From a bacterium (GTDB lineage Bacteria > Krumholzibacteriota > Krumholzibacteria > LZORAL124-64-63), in NCBI GenBank assembly GCA_021767885.1, contig JAASSM010000130.1:1-6039 (forward strand): 6,039 nt of DNA. The letters are read 5' to 3'. Shown piece after piece: positions 4,800-6,039 of this stretch (the first letter of the stretch is position 1; each line of letters opens with the position of its first letter). Made by a program: the position numbers and the translations under genes. A model generated the notes under the pieces. It ran no database searches. It worked only from the letters and a program-made list of their open reading frames with translations, and was not told the DNA's origin.

Positions 4800-6039
4800 C
4801 CGCATCCTCGTGGTGGACGACGAGGTCAACATCGTCAAGAGCATCGCCATGATCCTGCGGGGCGAGGGGATCGACGTGACCGGCGCCTCCTCCCGCGAGG
4901 AGGCCCTGGCGCGCCTGCGCGAGGAGCGCTTCGACGCCGTGATCCTCGACATCGAGCTCAGTGCCCAGGACGATCCCGACCACCCCGGCGGCCTGCAGGT
5001 CCTGGAGCGGCTGCGGGCGGACCAGCCGGCGCTGCCGGTGATCATGGTCTCCGGGCGTGCCACCATCGAGCGCGCGGTCAAGGCCACGCGCCTGGGGGCG
5101 CTGGACTTCATGGAGAAGCCCTTCTCGCGCGATCGCGTCCTGGTGGCCGTCCGCAACATGCTCGAGCTGCAGCGCCTGCGGCGGGAGAACCAGGCGCTGC
5201 GGGGCGATCCCCTGGGCCGGATCCTGGGCGAGAGCGAGCCCATGGCGGCGTTGCGCGCGGAGATCGCCCGCGTGGCCCCCACCGAGGCGCGCGTGCTGAT
5301 CCACGGCGAGAGCGGGACCGGCAAGGAGCTGGTGGCCCGCGCCCTGCACGACCTCGGCCCCCGCGCCTCCGGCCCCTTCGTGAAGCTCAACTGCGCCGCC
5401 ATCGCCCACGACCTCATCGAGGCCGAGCTCTTCGGCGCCGTCAAGGGCGCCTACACCGGCGCCGTGGCCGACCGTGCCGGCCGCTTCGCCGCCGCCGATG
5501 GCGGCACCCTCTTCCTCGACGAGATCGGCGACATGAGCCTCGAGGCCCAGGCCAAGGTGCTGCGCGTGCTGCAGGAGGGCGAATTCGAGCCGGTGGGATC
5601 GACACGGGTGCAGACGGTGGACGTGCGGGTCCTCGCGGCCACCCACAAGGATCTGCGCGAGGGCGCCCGGGAGGGCTGGTTCCGCGAGGACCTCTATTAC
5701 CGCCTCGAGGTGGTGCCCCTGACCGTGCCGCCGCTGCGGGCGCGGCCCGGCGACGTGGAGTTCCTGCTCGCCCACGTCCTGCGCGGGGTCGCCGATCAGC
5801 ACGGCGTCCCGGCGCCCGATCTGCACCCCGCGGCGCGCAAGCTGTTCGTGGCGCACCCCTGGCCCGGCAACGTGCGCGAGCTGATGAACCTCGCCGAGCG
5901 GCTGGTGATCCTGCGGCACGGACTGACCGTCGGCCGGGAGGATCTGCCGGCGGAGATCCGGGACGCGGACCCGGGCGGGCGGCCCGGCGCGCCGGCCGGC
6001 GGTGCGGCCGGCGTGGGCTGGGCCGCGTACGCCCACCTG
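4792..6039 (+). CDS. ntrX: NtrX/NtrC-type sigma-54-dependent response regulator, 3'-truncated by window
   Basis: 416 codons are visible and the frame is open at the window end. The receiver domain (3 to about 120) has the acidic pair Asp9/Asp10, phospho-accepting Asp53 (VILDIEL), Ser87 and Lys109 (MEKPF). A charged helix (about 121-137) links it to a sigma-54 AAA+ domain (about 142-390): Walker A GESGTGKE (172-179), the sigma-54 contact loop as GAYTGA (219-224), Walker B GGTLFLDEI (237-245), sensor I region VRVLAATHKDL (278-288), likely arginine finger Arg298 or Arg304 in WFREDLYYRLEVVPL, and sensor II WPGNVREL (357-364). After 391 comes a Gly/Ala/Pro-rich linker. The Fis-type helix-turn-helix expected next is outside the window. 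Phosphorylated by the upstream kinase, it should form a hexamer and open sigma-54 RNA polymerase promoters. The loop after Asp53 is longer than in NtrC, as in NtrX-like proteins, which favours NtrX over NtrC. Target genes cannot be inferred. Confidence 0.92.
   Translation, partial: MPDRILVVDDEVNIVKSIAMILRGEGIDVTGASSREEALARLREERFDAVILDIELSAQDDPDHPGGLQVLERLRADQPALPVIMVSGRATIERAVKATRLGALDFMEKPFSRDRVLVAVRNMLELQRLRRENQALRGDPLGRILGESEPMAALRAEIARVAPTEARVLIHGESGTGKELVARALHDLGPRASGPFVKLNCAAIAHDLIEAELFGAVKGAYTGAVADRAGRFAAADGGTLFLDEIGDMSLEAQAKVLRVLQEGEFEPVGSTRVQTVDVRVLAATHKDLREGAREGWFREDLYYRLEVVPLTVPPLRARPGDVEFLLAHVLRGVADQHGVPAPDLHPAARKLFVAHPWPGNVRELMNLAERLVILRHGLTVGREDLPAEIRDADPGGRPGAPAGGAAGVGWAAYAHL

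Noticed and set aside
3033..5444. An 803-codon open frame on the minus strand opposite the kinase and regulator genes
   Set aside because: Its translation is low-complexity and rich in Arg, Ser, Gly, His and Ala with no recognisable domain. It lies opposite two well-supported genes. Long antisense frames are expected where codons end in G/C.
4654..6036. A 460-codon minus-strand open frame opposite the regulator gene
   Set aside because: It mirrors the NtrX-type coding sequence in the reverse complement, with His/Gly/Ala/Leu-rich translation, no signal or domain, and no separate ribosome site evident.

Overview
This is a very GC-rich window, roughly 70% G+C or more by eye, with strongly G/C-ending codons. 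It has five genes, all on the + strand, and almost no non-coding DNA. An outer-membrane Omp85-type barrel protein shows that the organism has a Gram-negative (diderm) envelope. The gene block of DUF4390-like protein, NtrY-type kinase and NtrX-type regulator points to Proteobacteria in the broad sense: a gamma/beta lineage or a former 'Deltaproteobacteria' lineage. I cannot place it more finely. The first gene is a glucose-6-phosphate isomerase of the short kind familiar from Firmicutes rather than the long E. coli kind, which argues against an enteric-like genome.

Layout. 1-1077: the 3' three quarters of pgi (glycolysis/gluconeogenesis), with its start lying before the window. 1078-1168: a 91-base gap holding a GC-only hairpin without a T-run and a weak candidate promoter just ahead of the next start. 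1169-2533: a small Omp85/BamA-superfamily outer-membrane protein with a signal peptide and one apparent POTRA domain. 2536-3207: a secreted DUF4390-like protein of unknown function. 3204-4799: a membrane-bound NtrY-type sensor histidine kinase. 4792-6039: an NtrX/NtrC-type sigma-54 response regulator, cut by the window end before its DNA-binding domain.

The last four genes look like one operon. The gaps and overlaps are +2, -4 and -8 bases. The kinase and regulator have strong Shine-Dalgarno sequences inside the preceding genes, while the first two genes have little or none. The kinase should phosphorylate the regulator, which would then activate sigma-54 promoters. The two upstream products act in the envelope: one is an outer-membrane barrel, and the other is exported, probably to the periplasm. 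This suggests, by inference only, that the two-component system monitors or serves an envelope or outer-membrane process rather than nitrogen status alone.

The most notable points are the Omp85-DUF4390-NtrYX linkage, the single-POTRA barrel, the extended loop after the phospho-accepting aspartate and the GAYTGA variant in the regulator, and a possible near-leaderless start for the operon. I saw no mobile element, CRISPR array, tRNA, rRNA or riboswitch. The window reads as ordinary chromosomal DNA rather than an accessory island.
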